The translations under genes and the position numbers were made by a program. The notes under the pieces were generated by a model, which saw only the letters and a program-made list of their open reading frames with translations, did no database searches and had not been told where the DNA came from. DNA of 64,000 bases from Pomphorhynchus laevis (lineage: Eukaryota > Acanthocephala > Palaeacanthocephala > Echinorhynchida > Pomphorhynchidae), in assembly GCA_012934845.2 (NCBI GenBank), contig WNNJ02001010.1, positions 62,001 to 126,000 on the forward strand. The letters run 5' to 3'. This document shows positions 1 through 11,167 of the stretch, in pieces; the first letter of the stretch is position 1, and each line of letters opens with the position of its first letter.

Positions 1-2985
1 ACTTGAATGAGTAATCGCCACCCCGTGATGAGAGAGGAATGACTGAATTTCCTTAGAGGTAAAAGCCGTACCTTGATCAGAATGGATTGAAGCAGGTGAA
101 CCGAAAATTGAAAAGATCTGGGTTAAACAGTCTATGACAGTGTGTAGTCATATCAGAACATGGAAAGGCAAAGGGGAATCTGCTATACTCGTCAATGACG
201 GTTAACAAATACCTTTTATTGTTCTTTGTAGGAATTGGGCCCTTAAAATCCATAGACAAGCGTTCAAATGGCATACTTGATTTTATGAGTTTAGCCTCAG
301 GTGGACGAAAAAATCTTGGTTTCAATATAGCGCAGCTTTTGCACTCGCTTGAAATATTCCTAACATCCGAGAGGGAAAATGGGAGGTTCCGTTTTTGCAC
401 GAAATGCCAAAGGCGAGTAATTCCCGGGTGGCATAATTGACTATGGACTTTACGAAGATGCTGAAGATCATGATTGGTGAATGAGACAGAGTTGCAGAAC
501 GCGTCGCGAGAAAGAGCGTCAGCGGCATGATTGAGCTTCCCAGCTCGACACTGGATATCAAATTTAAATTGGGACAACTCCAAACGCCATCTTAATATCT
601 TGTCGTTCTTTATTTTGTTGTTATGAGCACTGAACATGTATGAAACAGAACGCTGATCCGTAATAATCTTGAATGGTTGGATGTACAAATAGTGTCTCCA
701 GTATCTTAACGCTTCAACAATAGCCAGCGCTTCCTTTTCAATGGCGGTGAATCGTTTCGCGTTTTTGTCGAGGGATCTTGAAAAGAAGGCGACAGGCTTA
801 CTATTTTGAGACAAACAAGCTCCAATCGATCGCTCACTTGCGTCTGTCTCTATCGTGAATGGCAATTCAAAGTCGATGGTTGACAAAGTGGCTTCAGCTA
901 TACGTTCCTTCAAAGTATGGAAAGCTTTCAGTGCAGAATAAGATAATGGGAAAGACTGAGAATCAATTAGAGGACGAATCAACTTTGAGAAATCTTTAAT
1001 CCAGGAACTGTAGTAGGCGAACAAACCAACAATACGCTTTAAGGATGCTGCGTTCTTGGGTTCCTCAAGGGAAGTAACTGAAATCACTCGATTGGGGTCA
1101 GGGGACATTTTTCCTTTAGAAATTTGGTAACCAAGTATTCGTATACACGAAGACGCGAACACACACTTTGAATTGTTCAAGGTTATATTGTATTTTGTGG
1201 CTACGTTTAGAAAACGCTTCAGGTTACTGTCATGTTGCTCTTTACTTCTTCCGCCGATCACGACATCATCCAGATAAGCGTAGGTGTCTGTCAACTTCTC
1301 TCTATTAATTATCCCATTGATAACTCGTTGAAAAGCAGGAACGGCGTTTGTGAGACCGAATGGTAGACGATTGAAGTGATATAAGGATCCATTCGCCTCG
1401 AAAGCAGTATAATGACGCTCGTCACTGCGCAGCAAAATCTGATGGTAAGCTGATTTAAGATCGAGACAACTGTAAAAGGAATATGGAGCTAATTTGTTGA
1501 TAAAATCATCAATTCGTGGAAGTGGGAAGGCGTCGAGCTGAGTAAATTTATTGACAGTTTCCGAATAGTCAACAACCATCCGTCTCTTTTGGTTCTGATT
1601 GACAATGAGTACTTGAGCGCGCCAGGGCGATTGACTTGGTTCGATAATTTCGTCGGATAATAGTTGTTTGATTTGGCTGTCAATGAACTTTTCATCGTAC
1701 GGATTTCTTCTACGAGATTTTGTTGCGATAGGATGGATGGATTCGTCCAGAAATTTGAATAGCTGAGGAGATTCAACTGTCAAAGCTTCTGCAGCTCCAA
1801 TTGTAAAACAAGGCTCGGAACCGTTGAATTTCATAAGTAACGAAGTGTGTCTTGAAAGGAATGGCCGGCCAAGTATAACATCCGAACATAAAGACGACAA
1901 AATATGGAATTTTATATTCTTGTAAGGTCTGCCATCAGCTGATATATCCGCTACCACGAATTGTCGTAATTTAGTCGTGAATGCGGTGTTCGCCATAGAC
2001 ACACGTATAGTTGAGGGGTTCGATGTCAGTTTGCACAAAGTGGAAATATCAGGTCTTATCAAATTGAGTGCACTACCTGTATCAATCAACGCATTTAACG
2101 AAACCCCTTTTATACAAATTTGAATTGTTGGTAGCGTCGCGGCAGAATCTTGAAAGAAAGAAGTGCTACCTAGCACGGAATGGACACCTGTTGAAATTTG
2201 TCGTTTGGATTTACACACCCGTGCGAAATGACCCAACTTCCCGCAAGTACGACAAGTGATATTCTTAGCAGGACATCGATCTCGTTTGTGAATTGTATCT
2301 CCACAAAAGTAGCATTTGCGACGTTCTACCGAGTTACATTGTATTTGACAAGGAAGTTCTTCTTGTATATTTTCATGTAGTTCATTTATGGTCATCGATT
2401 CACAACCCATATTTAAGTTTGATTGTTCTGTGAAATGGCTTGCTTGAGTATGCGCGTCTTCCAAAGTTCGTGCAAGCTCGTACGCCTTGGCTTTATTGTG
2501 TACCGCAGCTTCAAGCAGGCGTTGCCGAATTATCGGTGAGTTGATTCCTGCGACGAACGTGTCGCGTAAAAATAAATCTCGATGATTTTGAGCTGTTACA
2601 GCCTCGAATGGACATTCACGACCCAGAGATTCGATATGCCTTATGAATTGATCGATTGTTTGGTTGGACGATTGGCGCTGATTACGCAATTGATGTCGCA
2701 GAAACAAATCCGTTTTCGATTTGACGTACGTAGTAGATAACGTCGATAACGCGTCTTCGTAAGTTTCCGTTTCTCGAAAAAGGTCGTAAACCTCCGCTGA
2801 AACCAGGTTCGTTAAAATGTGAAATTTGTCACTATCGGACGGTGACTCCAAGGACGAAATGAATGTCCTGAAACGTATGAGCCAATGTCTCCAGGTGCGC
2901 TCGGCATTCGTGTCATCAGGATGCAATTCCAAGATGTTTGGCTTCAAGATCTTGTCCATGGTAACAGTGTATTAGAATAAATTGT
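1..2985 (-). mobile_element. Ty3/gypsy-type LTR retrotransposon fossil, partial
   Basis: One long minus-strand gag-pol frame fills this stretch and the element runs off the left edge of the window inside its integrase domain, so the 3' half and 3' LTR are not seen. No clear 5' LTR is visible to the right, where an AT microsatellite starts about 80 bases beyond the gag start. Most of the visible frame looks whole, with about one break. The good state of the frame suggests it is not very old, but without both LTRs no age can be given. Confidence 0.9.
77..2959 (-). CDS. Gag-Pol polyprotein of the LTR fossil
   Basis: Domains in order, with rough residue positions: gag (1-205), two CCHC-type zinc knuckles (about 214-248), a retropepsin-type protease with LIDTGS (about 290), reverse transcriptase with SPWRAQVLIV and YLDD (about 445-565), RNase H with ETDASERS (about 705), an HHCC integrase zinc finger (about 838-880) and the start of the integrase core (LSMDFKGPIP, about 900). 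This order, RT-RNase H-integrase, is that of Ty3/gypsy elements. Gag and Pol share one frame, as in some members of this group. The fossil gag/protease at 9024-9990 is a distant relative (both share an IHPIA-KS stretch between protease and RT). Confidence 0.9.
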   Translation of the reverse strand: MDKILKPNILELHPDDTNAERTWRHWLIRFRTFISSLESPSDSDKFHILTNLVSAEVYDLFRETETYEDALSTLSTTYVKSKTDLFLRHQLRNQRQSSNQTIDQFIRHIESLGRECPFEAVTAQNHRDLFLRDTFVAGINSPIIRQRLLEAAVHNKAKAYELARTLEDAHTQASHFTEQSNLNMGCESMTINELHENIQEELPCQIQCNSVERRKCYFCGDTIHKRDRCPAKNITCRTCGKLGHFARVCKSKRQISTGVHSVLGSTSFFQDSAATLPTIQICIKGVSLNALIDTGSALNLIRPDISTLCKLTSNPSTIRVSMANTAFTTKLRQFVVADISADGRPYKNIKFHILSSLCSDVILGRPFLSRHTSLLMKFNGSEPCFTIGAAEALTVESPQLFKFLDESIHPIATKSRRRNPYDEKFIDSQIKQLLSDEIIEPSQSPWRAQVLIVNQNQKRRMVVDYSETVNKFTQLDAFPLPRIDDFINKLAPYSFYSCLDLKSAYHQILLRSDERHYTAFEANGSLYHFNRLPFGLTNAVPAFQRVINGIINREKLTDTYAYLDDVVIGGRSKEQHDSNLKRFLNVATKYNITLNNSKCVFASSCIRILGYQISKGKMSPDPNRVISVTSLEEPKNAASLKRIVGLFAYYSSWIKDFSKLIRPLIDSQSFPLSYSALKAFHTLKERIAEATLSTIDFELPFTIETDASERSIGACLSQNSKPVAFFSRSLDKNAKRFTAIEKEALAIVEALRYWRHYLYIQPFKIITDQRSVSYMFSAHNNKIKNDKILRWRLELSQFKFDIQCRAGKLNHAADALSRDAFCNSVSFTNHDLQHLRKVHSQLCHPGITRLWHFVQKRNLPFSLSDVRNISSECKSCAILKPRFFRPPEAKLIKSSMPFERLSMDFKGPIPTKNNKRYLLTVIDEYSRFPFAFPCSDMTTHCHRLFNPDLFNFRFTCFNPF

Positions 2986-3062
2986 ACCGAGTAAATTCAA
3001 GCAGAGAAGAATAGGCTTTATTCTAATACATCTAGAATAACAAGTCAAAAGGTAAGTATCAT

Positions 3063-3065
<3 letters not shown>

Positions 3066-3134
<69 letters not shown>
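3066..3134. repeat. (TA)n microsatellite, about 34 units
   Basis: An uninterrupted run of TA dinucleotides, about 69 bases. It lies between the 5' side of the LTR fossil and a 5'-truncated LINE fragment, so it may mark the junction between the two. Confidence 0.97.
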
Positions 3135-3137
<3 letters not shown>

Positions 3138-3948
3138 TGATGTCATATCCAGTGAGTGCGCTCTATATGCCGATGATTTAAAGATTTGGCGTTTAATACA
3201 AACCACGCACGATGTAATTGAGTTGCAACGCGACGTAGACTCAATCACCAAATGGTGTCGTACAAAGGGACTGGTTTTGAATCCTAACAAGTGTAGTCAT
3301 ATGCACATAGGTCCCATAAAAATCGTAGGGACATATGCGATAGAAGATGTAAACATCGAAAAGGTTTCATGTTTTAGTGATCTGGGCGTGATCGTAAGTG
3401 AAGATATGAAGACACTAGTCCACGTCCAATATGTCGCATCCAAATGTCGACGTATGCTAAGTATGTTAAGACGCTCGTTTGGCCAACTCGATCCAGTTAG
3501 TTTTCGCATTGCCTACTCTGCCCTTATAAAATCGCACATGTTATACGCGTCCCCTGCAATACACCCACAGCTCCGTGGCGAATTGGAAATATACGAACGG
3601 ATATTACGACAAGCAACCCATCTTGTGTCTTCAGTGCGTGGTGTCAACTATACCCAGAGACTGGCATTGTTGAATGTACACACTGTTGAACGTTCGCTGT
3701 CTGACGCCGACCTAGTGTATGTATGGCGGTCACTGTCTATACCTGGACATGTTTCGAAGTCTATGTTTACAATTCGTCCACCGGGTCGACTACGAGGCCA
3801 CAGACTTATGATAAAGCGCAGACTCCGTCCCAAAACAAATTGTGTTACGATAAGTGATCGCATTGCTGACCTGTGGAACAATCTTCATGCATCGACAATC
3901 GACAGCGGTTCCGTCCAGAAGTTCAAGGCAATTATTAAATCACGATAA
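3135..3948 (+). CDS. LINE reverse transcriptase, C-terminal fragment (CR1-like, family A)
   Basis: Open frame of about 270 codons beginning just before the YADD box (LYADDLKIWR) and running through the thumb region to the protein's end, where a WNNLHAST stretch matches the usual W-N-x-L-P tail of CR1/Jockey-type ORF2 proteins. Everything upstream of the YADD box (endonuclease, fingers, palm start) is missing, as expected for 5' truncation during target-primed reverse transcription. About 100 bases of 3' UTR follow, ending near 4060 in a short AATAATAATA tail; the fragment at 61428 ends in a similar tail. The protein resembles the family A RT at 22411-23640. Confidence 0.85.
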
Positions 3949-4287
3949 TGACAGTTTCACCTTTTATTTCTTTATTTTCTGTTTTTTTTATGTTTTGAGC
4001 TATGTGATCCAGCCAATTTGAGCTTATGCTCCTGGGCTGTTGTAACAATAATAATACGAAACATATCAGCTTCTAAACAGAATTGAATGTATTCTCAAGA
4101 AATCCTTAAGGGAATTTTATTGCATTCTTTGCTAAAACCTTGCATATTCCTTCTCGTTTATACTCACCGATAGAAAAAGACATTGGCAATCGTGAAAGGT
4201 TAAAAAATTGGCGAATCTATCTAGTCGATCAACGATTTCATCATATCGTAATATCGTCAAGATAAACAAAAGTGTCTTTCAATCGGT

Positions 4288-4476
4288 TAAAAACAGATTT
4301 ATGTTTACATGGCAAATGCGTGCCGGCGCATGCTTACATGACCACGAAGAAAAAAATCTAAATCATGAGGCGGCATTTGAATGCAATAAAGGAGGGAGCG
4401 CGGCGGGCGTCGAGTGAGAGCTGATTCTAGGCGAGTGAGGCGGCGACGAGGAAGGATCCGAGACCGTAGTTGTTAG
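4288..4476 (-). mobile_element. LINE family B, short 5'-truncated 3' end
   Basis: About 190 bases match the 3' end of the near-complete family B LINE at 16431-16640 in the same orientation, including the terminal ACATGGCAAATGCGTGCC block and the region coding the end of ORF2. Similarity stops after GACCGTAGTTGTT. It is one of six family B copies in the window. Confidence 0.85.
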
Positions 4477-4594
4477 ACATTTATAATACCCATTTGATGG
4501 TAACTACTAATTTGTAAATAATATTTTGAAAGTTATAGCCAAAACTATTATTATTAGTATTATTAGTATTACATAATACTAATAATTCTTTCTT

Positions 4595-5341
4595 CAGCGA
4601 TTCATCTGTGGAATTTGTGCTGCAAAACGCATTACAACTATAGAACAATCCTTAGAACAGGCGAATGTTGCTATAAGCAATTTGGAGGCTAAGATCGATG
4701 AACTAAAATTAGCACAATCCAAGGAAATATCTTCTAACCTTTCTCAAAATCTATCATCTCACAAACCCTCTCCATTTCAGAATCGTAGTTTCGCAAGTGT
4801 AGTACGTAGAGAAGTAACGCGTTCTATCCTTGCCACTTCTAATATTAAATCAAGTATCTGCTCCCCGTTGGAAATCATTAACAGTTGCAAAAAATCAGCT
4901 TTGCGCTCGTCAAATTTTATTATACGCAATCTACCAAATACAGCGGATGATGAAGCTAGTGTTAGAGACATTTTATCCGCTGTAGGCATTCAAATAACTG
5001 CAAAATTTTCAATTAAGGTCCATCGACTTCCAGCCAAAAGAACAGACATTCCTCCGTGGACTTTAGTTTCAACGGACGAGGTAACGGCCAGCAACGTTTT
5101 ATCAAACTCTTATAAATTGAGAAAAGTTGATCGTTTTAGGAATGTTTACATCATGCCGGATTTTTCCCCCGAAGAGCGTGTTGCCAATCAGGTTCTGCGC
5201 AAACAGCTACAAGAGAAAAGACTTGCAAACCCAAATAGTAATTACATAATTAGAAATTTTCAAATTGTTCGTAGACCGAATAATGGAAAGGTAAGCACAA
5301 CACCCGTTAATTCCTCATTAATGGATGGGTCGTCTATATGA
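4595..5341 (+). CDS. LINE family C ORF1 (PHD remnant plus RNA-binding-like region)
   Basis: The frame is open from 4595, where FICGICAAK matches the last Cys-x2-Cys pair of a PHD-type finger, a domain known from ORF1 of CR1-group LINEs. A coiled-coil-prone stretch follows (IEQSLEQANVAISNLEAKI), then a Ser-rich linker and a region like the RNA-binding domain of such ORF1 proteins (FIIRNLPNTADDEASVRDIL, about residues 110-225 of the frame). The true start lies in the missing 5' part. ORF2 begins about 70 bases downstream. Confidence 0.7.
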   Translation, partial: QRFICGICAAKRITTIEQSLEQANVAISNLEAKIDELKLAQSKEISSNLSQNLSSHKPSPFQNRSFASVVRREVTRSILATSNIKSSICSPLEIINSCKKSALRSSNFIIRNLPNTADDEASVRDILSAVGIQITAKFSIKVHRLPAKRTDIPPWTLVSTDEVTASNVLSNSYKLRKVDRFRNVYIMPDFSPEERVANQVLRKQLQEKRLANPNSNYIIRNFQIVRRPNNGKVSTTPVNSSLMDGSSI

Positions 5342-5413
5342 CTATCCTCTTCTGCAAGAAGTGGTAGTCAGGTTTGTGAGCACCACAAGTCTTTTAGACT
5401 GTTACTATTTAAT

Positions 5414-8170
5414 GTGGAAGGTTTGGCGTCTTTGATCGAGCAAGGTATTGAATCCTGGTTCGATACCTTTCACGTTGTGGTACTATTAGAGACCATGTTT
5501 ACTAATAATTATTCTTTACCTGGTTTTTATACATTTGACAATCCTGCTTTATTGGGCATTCGTGGTCGCCCCGCGGGTGGAATAATTTTAGGTTTAAATA
5601 GGGCCTTCAGGGATTGGCAATGTAGGTATTTGCTGAATTCTATACTGCTTGAAACACCTGTCATCACTTTTATCGCATGCTATTTCAAACCCACACTTAC
5701 CGCGGCAGATATAATTGACGAAATTTCTCAGCTTCTTTTAACTCTAAACAGCACAGTCCCGATAATTATCGCAGGAGATTTTAATGCAAGATTCACCAGT
5801 CCAATCACAGGAAAATTGCGAATTCTTGTCAATTACTTTAAGTCTATAAATCTAAAGTTATACGTCCCTAATGAAAATTGGTCCTACGAATCTTCTACAG
5901 GTAAAAGCTGTATAGACATCATATTTACTAACGTGCATGTAAGACATATAGGGCTAGTACTATCTTCAAAATGGGCGTTAGTTCGTAAACACAAACCTGT
6001 CTCGTGTATTTTCGATTGCATATGCAACATACAATCAATAGATTTGCCCCGTCAACCTAGCAGGAAATTATGTACTTCAGCAATTGATTATAGTCAAATA
6101 AATCTAGCTTTTCAATTCCTTAGATCAGGAGAACTGGGGAACAGCATTACTTCTGTAATTTCCACCCTTCTATCGGCTTGTAGATATGAATCCGACTATT
6201 CCAAAAAAAACTCATACCTAGTAAAACCCGCTTGGTTTAAACAGTTCCAGCAACATTTAATTCAATTAAATAAAAGTTATCGGTTCGATTTAACGGTAAG
6301 GAAAGATTTTGTAGATTTGCGTAGGCTTTACGTTAAACTTGTATCGATGTATCGTAGAGAACGACGTTTAGAGATTGAACGACGGGAATTGTCTAAGGCG
6401 GAGTCGACACCGTGGATACTTAAGAAAGCTAACATTGGAACATATTCCAGGATTCAAATAGAAAATTGGAAATCACACTTCCAATCTATTTTGCGCCATT
6501 CAATATTAGAAGACATGCCTGTACGTTTATCTTCAGTTTCATGCATAAATTCAATATACGGTTCAGATCCTCTGAATTTACCTTTTACGCCGTTTGAAGT
6601 CGTAAGATCCCTATCAATCTTAAAAGATCATAAAGCTGCCGGGTTAGATCAATTATGCGTAGAACAGTTAAAGTCGACTATCGATATTTTGATAGACTAC
6701 TGGACAGAACTTTTCAATCTACTTCTTGCAGGTCATCCGTTTCCGATTTCGTGGCGCGACGGTGTAATTAAGATCCTGCATAAGGGCAAAGGTGACTATG
6801 ATTCACTGGATTCGTACAGGGGGATTGCGATATTGAATCACAGTTATAAGTTATTGACTCATATAATGTATATGCGCCTTATTAAGTTTCGCGAGCATCT
6901 CTTACCTACGGAGCAGTATGGATTCCGCCCGAAGAGGTCAACGTCCGATGCAATAAAGCATGTCCGTGACGAAGTCACCAATTGTTTCGCTAATCGTAGA
7001 CCGTTGTATGCTACTTTTGTTGACTTTGAGCGAGCATTTGACACAGTGAATCGTTCTTTGTTACTTGATAAACTTTCCACCAGAGTGTCCGTTAGTGGTC
7101 GCTTTTTGTATCTTATTTATTCTGTGCTTCAGCCTAATCGCCTTAAAGTATCTGATGGTATCAACACCTCTGATTTCTTTTTTTGCTAATCGCGGTGTTT
7201 TACAGGGAGATCCACTCAGCCCTATATTATTTTCTTTTTTGTTATGGATTTGCCTATGCATCTTCGTCATGCATCGAATGAAGTTTCTTGTACCCTCTAT
7301 GCCGACGATCTAGTAATATTAGCTAAAGATCTTTTATCCGCTCAAAGTGCGTTAGATGCTCTGTCATCCTATTGTTTATCAAATCAGTTGACGGTGAATG
7401 TAAATAAATCGAAAGCCCTTAAATTTCGGTTAGGTGGACCTTTGCGTCGATGTGACATGCTGAGAATAGGCAATGTAGATTTAGAATTCTGCAATAGTTA
7501 CAATTATTTGGGAGTATTACTTTCGTCGAGATGGTCATTTACTGAACACCTACATCGTAAATCCTCGAAGTTAGTTGTAGCAACCTCTTATGCAAAAAAC
7601 TTAGGTTCTTTATCTTTCTCAGGAGCCCTCCGGTATTTTCGAAGTATGTTGCTTCCCATAGTTTCATATGCTTTGCCAGTTATCTGGTCGGATTTAAGTC
7701 CCTTCAATTTTCAGCAGTTGGACAGGTGTCAATGGAGATTCGTGAAGCGAATTGTTGGAGTCTCACCAAAATGTTCTTCATCGGTTATAGCGATACTATC
7801 ATCGTTAGAACCTTGCTCTAAATACATCTGCTCAACATTTAATCTTGAACACACTGCATCATTTACTACTAACCTGAACATGTTCTTTCGAAAGACTACG
7901 TCATTGGATTCTGAATTTTATCTTACTCCGGCATTCTTACAGACTAAATGGAGAGAACCCTGTGCAAGGAAAAGACCGCTGATCTGGAGAGCATCTGTCC
8001 ATGGATATCACGATAAATTCTGCGCTATTAGAATTCCAGTACATGCACGGTGCTCTTTGTGCATTTGTGTTCTTTGCAAAAATGAATGCGCATCTAACCT
8101 GCATATCTTCACTTGCCCAATTTTGAAAAATATGTCACTATCCGATATTGACAGTATGAGAAGATTTTGA
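5414..8170 (+). CDS. LINE family C ORF2: APE endonuclease and reverse transcriptase, frameshifted
   Basis: The first part (5414-7189) holds an APE-type endonuclease (IIIAGDFNARF, IDIIFTN) and RT motifs (AGLDQL, SYRGIAILN, YGFRPKRSTSDAIKHVRDEV, TFVDFERAFDTV). A run of seven T near 7178 shifts the frame; RGVLQGDPLSP follows in another frame to about 7240. A second shift then leads to 7244-8170 with LYADDLVILA and a Cys/His C-terminal motif (CSLCICVLCK...HIFTCP). In a living element this would nick DNA and copy RNA into the nick. The clade is not certain: ORF1 looks CR1-like, but the RGIA and LQGDPLSP boxes are closer to RTE/I-type RTs. Confidence 0.8.
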
Positions 8171-8305
8171 AATACAATTTATAAAATTGATAAACTTTTG
8201 GTGTATTTATTTTGTTTACCCAGTACCGAAAGGTAAAGAGGTATAATAAATTCTCTCTCATTAGTATTACATAATACTAATTCTGGAAATCAGGAGCGGT
8301 CATTT

Positions 8306-8623
8306 TTGGACATCTGTATTTTTAACTGTCATGCTCCTTCCTATATATCAGGACCATCTGTTGGCTATAATTATCACCAATCCAGAAAAATGGCAAAATA
8401 TGCAGAACGCATTTCGAAGATAGAAAAAGCAGTGTTTTATCCGTTTATACTGACTACCAGTGGTGGAATTGGATGTGAAGCAAACAAAGTCTTACAAAAC
8501 ATTTCCCGCAAGAGAGCCACACGAGAAAATATTGGCTATGCTATATTTATAAATCAAATAAAAACAAAGATTGCAATAGCAATAGCCAAAACATCATCTT
8601 TTGTCTACGACAAAATCGTGTAA
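8306..8623 (+). pseudogene. Mobile-element protein C-terminal domain fragment (family E)
   Basis: A 105-codon frame beginning DICIFNCHAPSYI and carrying RKMAKYAERISKIEKAVFYP matches the better preserved minus-strand fragment at 36317-36775 (FFNICIYNTL, RKIAKYAERSNEIERSAFFP). The domain is common at the C-terminus of invertebrate retrotransposon-type proteins and, from its FFD-like start, may be a PD-(D/E)XK-type nuclease; that assignment is inference. It follows directly on the target-site repeat of the family C LINE. Confidence 0.55.
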
Positions 8624-8822
8624 ATTTGGATTTCGCGGATTAGGTTTGAGTGAAAACAACGAAAAGAATTGATTAAAAACTAATGTATATATACCCAAAC
8701 TTTGAAACTTTGTACATTTTTATTTCTGTAAAAATAAATTATTAGTATTACAAGTTATAAAATGGCTGTTTTAACTGATCACATAGGAAAAATACGAAAA
8801 AGAAAAAATAAGTAAATAGCGG

Positions 8823-9022
8823 TTACATAATATTGTACAAATCCGGAATGTCATGATCGTTAATCCACTGACGCAGTTGAACTTTAAATTGAGAGAAGTC
8901 CTTGGTACATGCTATTTCTCCTGGCAACGTGTTTCAGGCGTTTAATGCTCGATGTGAGAGCCTAGCCAAACTCACTACTCTTCCGTGGGGAAACTTAAAT
9001 AGTTTTAATGTGTGGCCACGAC
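8823..9022 (-). pseudogene. LINE ORF2 C-terminal tail
   Basis: Reading the minus strand gives GHTLKLFKFPHGRVVSLARL, then the typical end of a CR1/Jockey-type ORF2 (NTLPGEIACTKDFSQFKVQL) and a TAA at 8823-8825. One in-frame stop replaces the usual Trp before N-T-L-P. The fragment abuts the LTR fossil to its right. The frame next to it (from 9005) continues into LTR sequence, so the junction lies near 9023. Confidence 0.7.
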
Positions 9023-9023
9023 G

Positions 9024-9990
9024 CGTCTGAGAACAAACTTTAAATTTCTTGTTTGATGAAGGTTTAAATTAGATTTTGAATAACTTATAGACTTAATGGC
9101 AATAGGATGAATATCCTCCGTCAAATTTTTGAATATGATAGGAGGGGTAATTTTTAGACAAGTCGTAGCGCATACAGTTAGCTCTGGTGAAGTACCATCC
9201 TCGTACGTGAAAGCCACCTTTCTTTTCATAAAGTCTTGACCAATAATTAAGGGCGAGCATAGTCCCGGTAGAATTGAAATTTTTAGATCTTTATAGAACC
9301 TGTTTCCGATCTTCAAATCCACAAAGCAATAACCGACTGTTTTTACTTTGCTATAGACTGACGCTAAATTGATCGTTTCGACAGATTTATGCGTGAGCAG
9401 CTTGCACCTTTGCTGAGTGTGAGTAGACATGAAATTCTGTGCACTTCCGCTATCGACAAGTGCAGAAACTGTAACATCTCTAATCTTGACGGAAATTTAA
9501 TTGTTGTATAACAGAATCTTTCAGCCCAGATATTAGAGCATCTCGAATCGCTTCTTCAGCATGAACTTTTGCCGTTACCTCCTGAAAATCACATTCTTTC
9601 GCCAGTTGGATCAATTGACGCACAAAGTCATCAACAGTTTCGAGATTACTCTGTTTTCGCGTGCCCAGTCGATGTCGCGCAAAAATTGCATTTGCGGGTT
9701 TTAGAAAAGTCTTTTCAAGAATGACCTTCGCATCTTCATATGTAGCGCAGTCGGATACGAGATCATACACTTCGCTGGATACATAATAGATGAGTAGATG
9801 AAGTTTATTAGGAGGCCGAGATGCATTTGTTGATACGATTTCTTCGATGCAGTTTTCAAACGAGTAAGCACTTAAAATTGTTCCTGCCAGTACATACAAA
9901 GATTCAAGCAGAATAAGTGCATCGTTTAACGAATAGACGCGCACTACGGAAAATTTTACATAAATGGATGGTAATTCCCTCAATTCTCAG
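9024..9990 (-). mobile_element. LTR retrotransposon fossil, gag and protease region
   Basis: Two minus-strand pieces: a gag-like stretch (9480-9983; LHLLIYYVSSEVYDL, NLETVDDFVRQLIQLAKECD) and a protease/linker stretch (9024-9430; LCSPLIIGQDF, NLTEDIHPIAIKS). Both resemble the corresponding parts of the gypsy-like polyprotein at 77-2959, but at clearly lower similarity, so this is another, older copy or a sister family. RT, RNase H and integrase are absent. It is broken, with at least two breaks, and no LTRs are visible. Confidence 0.8.
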
Positions 9991-10193
9991 GGAACTTCCT
10001 TGAATACAGACTCTAAGGTAAGTGGTTTATTATCTACCGATGGTACTATGATTAACAAGGTACTCTCCCAATTCCGAAGTTAAGAAACTTAATTTTTATC
10101 AAACTAACCCAGCCTCAAGAGCGACATAAGCTTTTCTCAATATTTCTAAGGAGGTTTGTAAATGATTATCCCAACAGGATTATTTTTAATTCT

Positions 10194-11133
10194 GTGAAAA
10201 TGTTTGATTCAACTATAAAAATCTCATTTGCTACCAATGAGCTAGCAACTGAGTACGTTAATTTTTTCAAACGTAATCTCAATGGTCTTGGAATGATCGA
10301 GCATAAACCTATTCTCTCGACCTTGAGAATATCGAACTTTCCTCCTCATCTAGAAGATGATGACCTTCAAGCTCTAAACTCCTTGTTCAAACTCTCGAAC
10401 GTTAGGACTCTAAAAGACAAGAATGGTTTCCCGATTCCAGTTGCTTTCTGCTCGGCAGAATCCGGGCACAGTCTAACGTTATCCCAGTCAGTCTGCAACC
10501 CTTTCCTAGGTTATAACCTTCTCTTCTCTATAGTTGATGATGACAACCTTACCTACCCCATTGCAACGTCTGCCACGTCTGGGGCACTGGGGATCAAATT
10601 GTTCAAAAGCTCGTATCTGCGGAGTATGGTCCATGGACTCCTGCAGCTCATTACTAAAAGGGGAGAAATGTGTGGTTTCTCCCAAATGCGCGAACTGTAA
10701 AGGGGACCACCCTGCCTGGTCTAGAAAGTGCCCCTTTTTCAAAAAATACAGGAATGTTCACGTGTCTCCACCTGTTACTCCTAACAGACTGTCGGCTGCC
10801 ACCGCAGCCATTCCGGTGAACCGTATGTCGGACAAGGATATTATACACCTTCTGGATTCCTACAAAAGATCTACTAAAATGGACATGGAGAAACTTATAT
10901 CTAGCATGCTTGCAACACTTTTCACAGCTCCTGAAATTTCATCGCCGGTCGTCCCAGTATCGAAGAAATCGCAGAAAAGAGGTGGAGCCACTCACTCTGT
11001 TCCTCCTATGAAGATTGGAAAATTACTACAAAATGCCTCCCAGGGAAATGAAGATAATGCCCGTGGACAAGTGCACACTTTGGACAGCGCCAGTGGTGGA
11101 GGGGGTAACCCCTCCACCCCTGGCTCTGTCTAG
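10194..11133 (+). CDS. LINE family D ORF1, gag-like protein with zinc knuckles, frameshifted
   Basis: The first frame (10194-10700) carries a nucleic-acid-binding region (LRISNFPPHLEDDDLQALN, IPVAFCSAESG). The second (10534-11133) carries the knuckle region, best seen as CANCKGDHPAWSRKC, followed by a Lys/Ser/Pro-rich tail. An earlier knuckle is spread over frames near 10560-10640 (CNVCHVWG) and has lost residues. Such ORF1 proteins bind the element's RNA. ORF2 starts 34 bases downstream. Confidence 0.7.
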
Positions 11134-11167
11134 GGATGTGGCAATCCCATACAGCTGACCTAACACA

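Larger units (their letters stand above)
4584..8259 (+). mobile_element. LINE family C, 5'-truncated, with target-site duplication
   Basis: Two exact 22-base direct repeats at 4562-4583 and 8260-8281 flank this LINE, the signature of a target-site duplication. Inside are an ORF1 that starts within a PHD-type finger (so the 5' end is missing) and an ORF2 with endonuclease and RT. The 3' UTR is short (8171-8259). The exact match of the two repeats indicates a fairly recent insertion, although ORF2 already carries two frame shifts. Confidence 0.85.

Noticed and set aside
1-2985. Gypsy-like element as an active retrovirus-like element
   Set aside because: Cut by the window, no LTR pair or envelope gene seen, and at least one break; treated as a fossil.
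3133-3948. Possible host gene at 3.1-3.9 kb
   Set aside because: The protein is the end of a LINE RT with a YADD box, 5'-truncated, with a LINE-type 3' tail.
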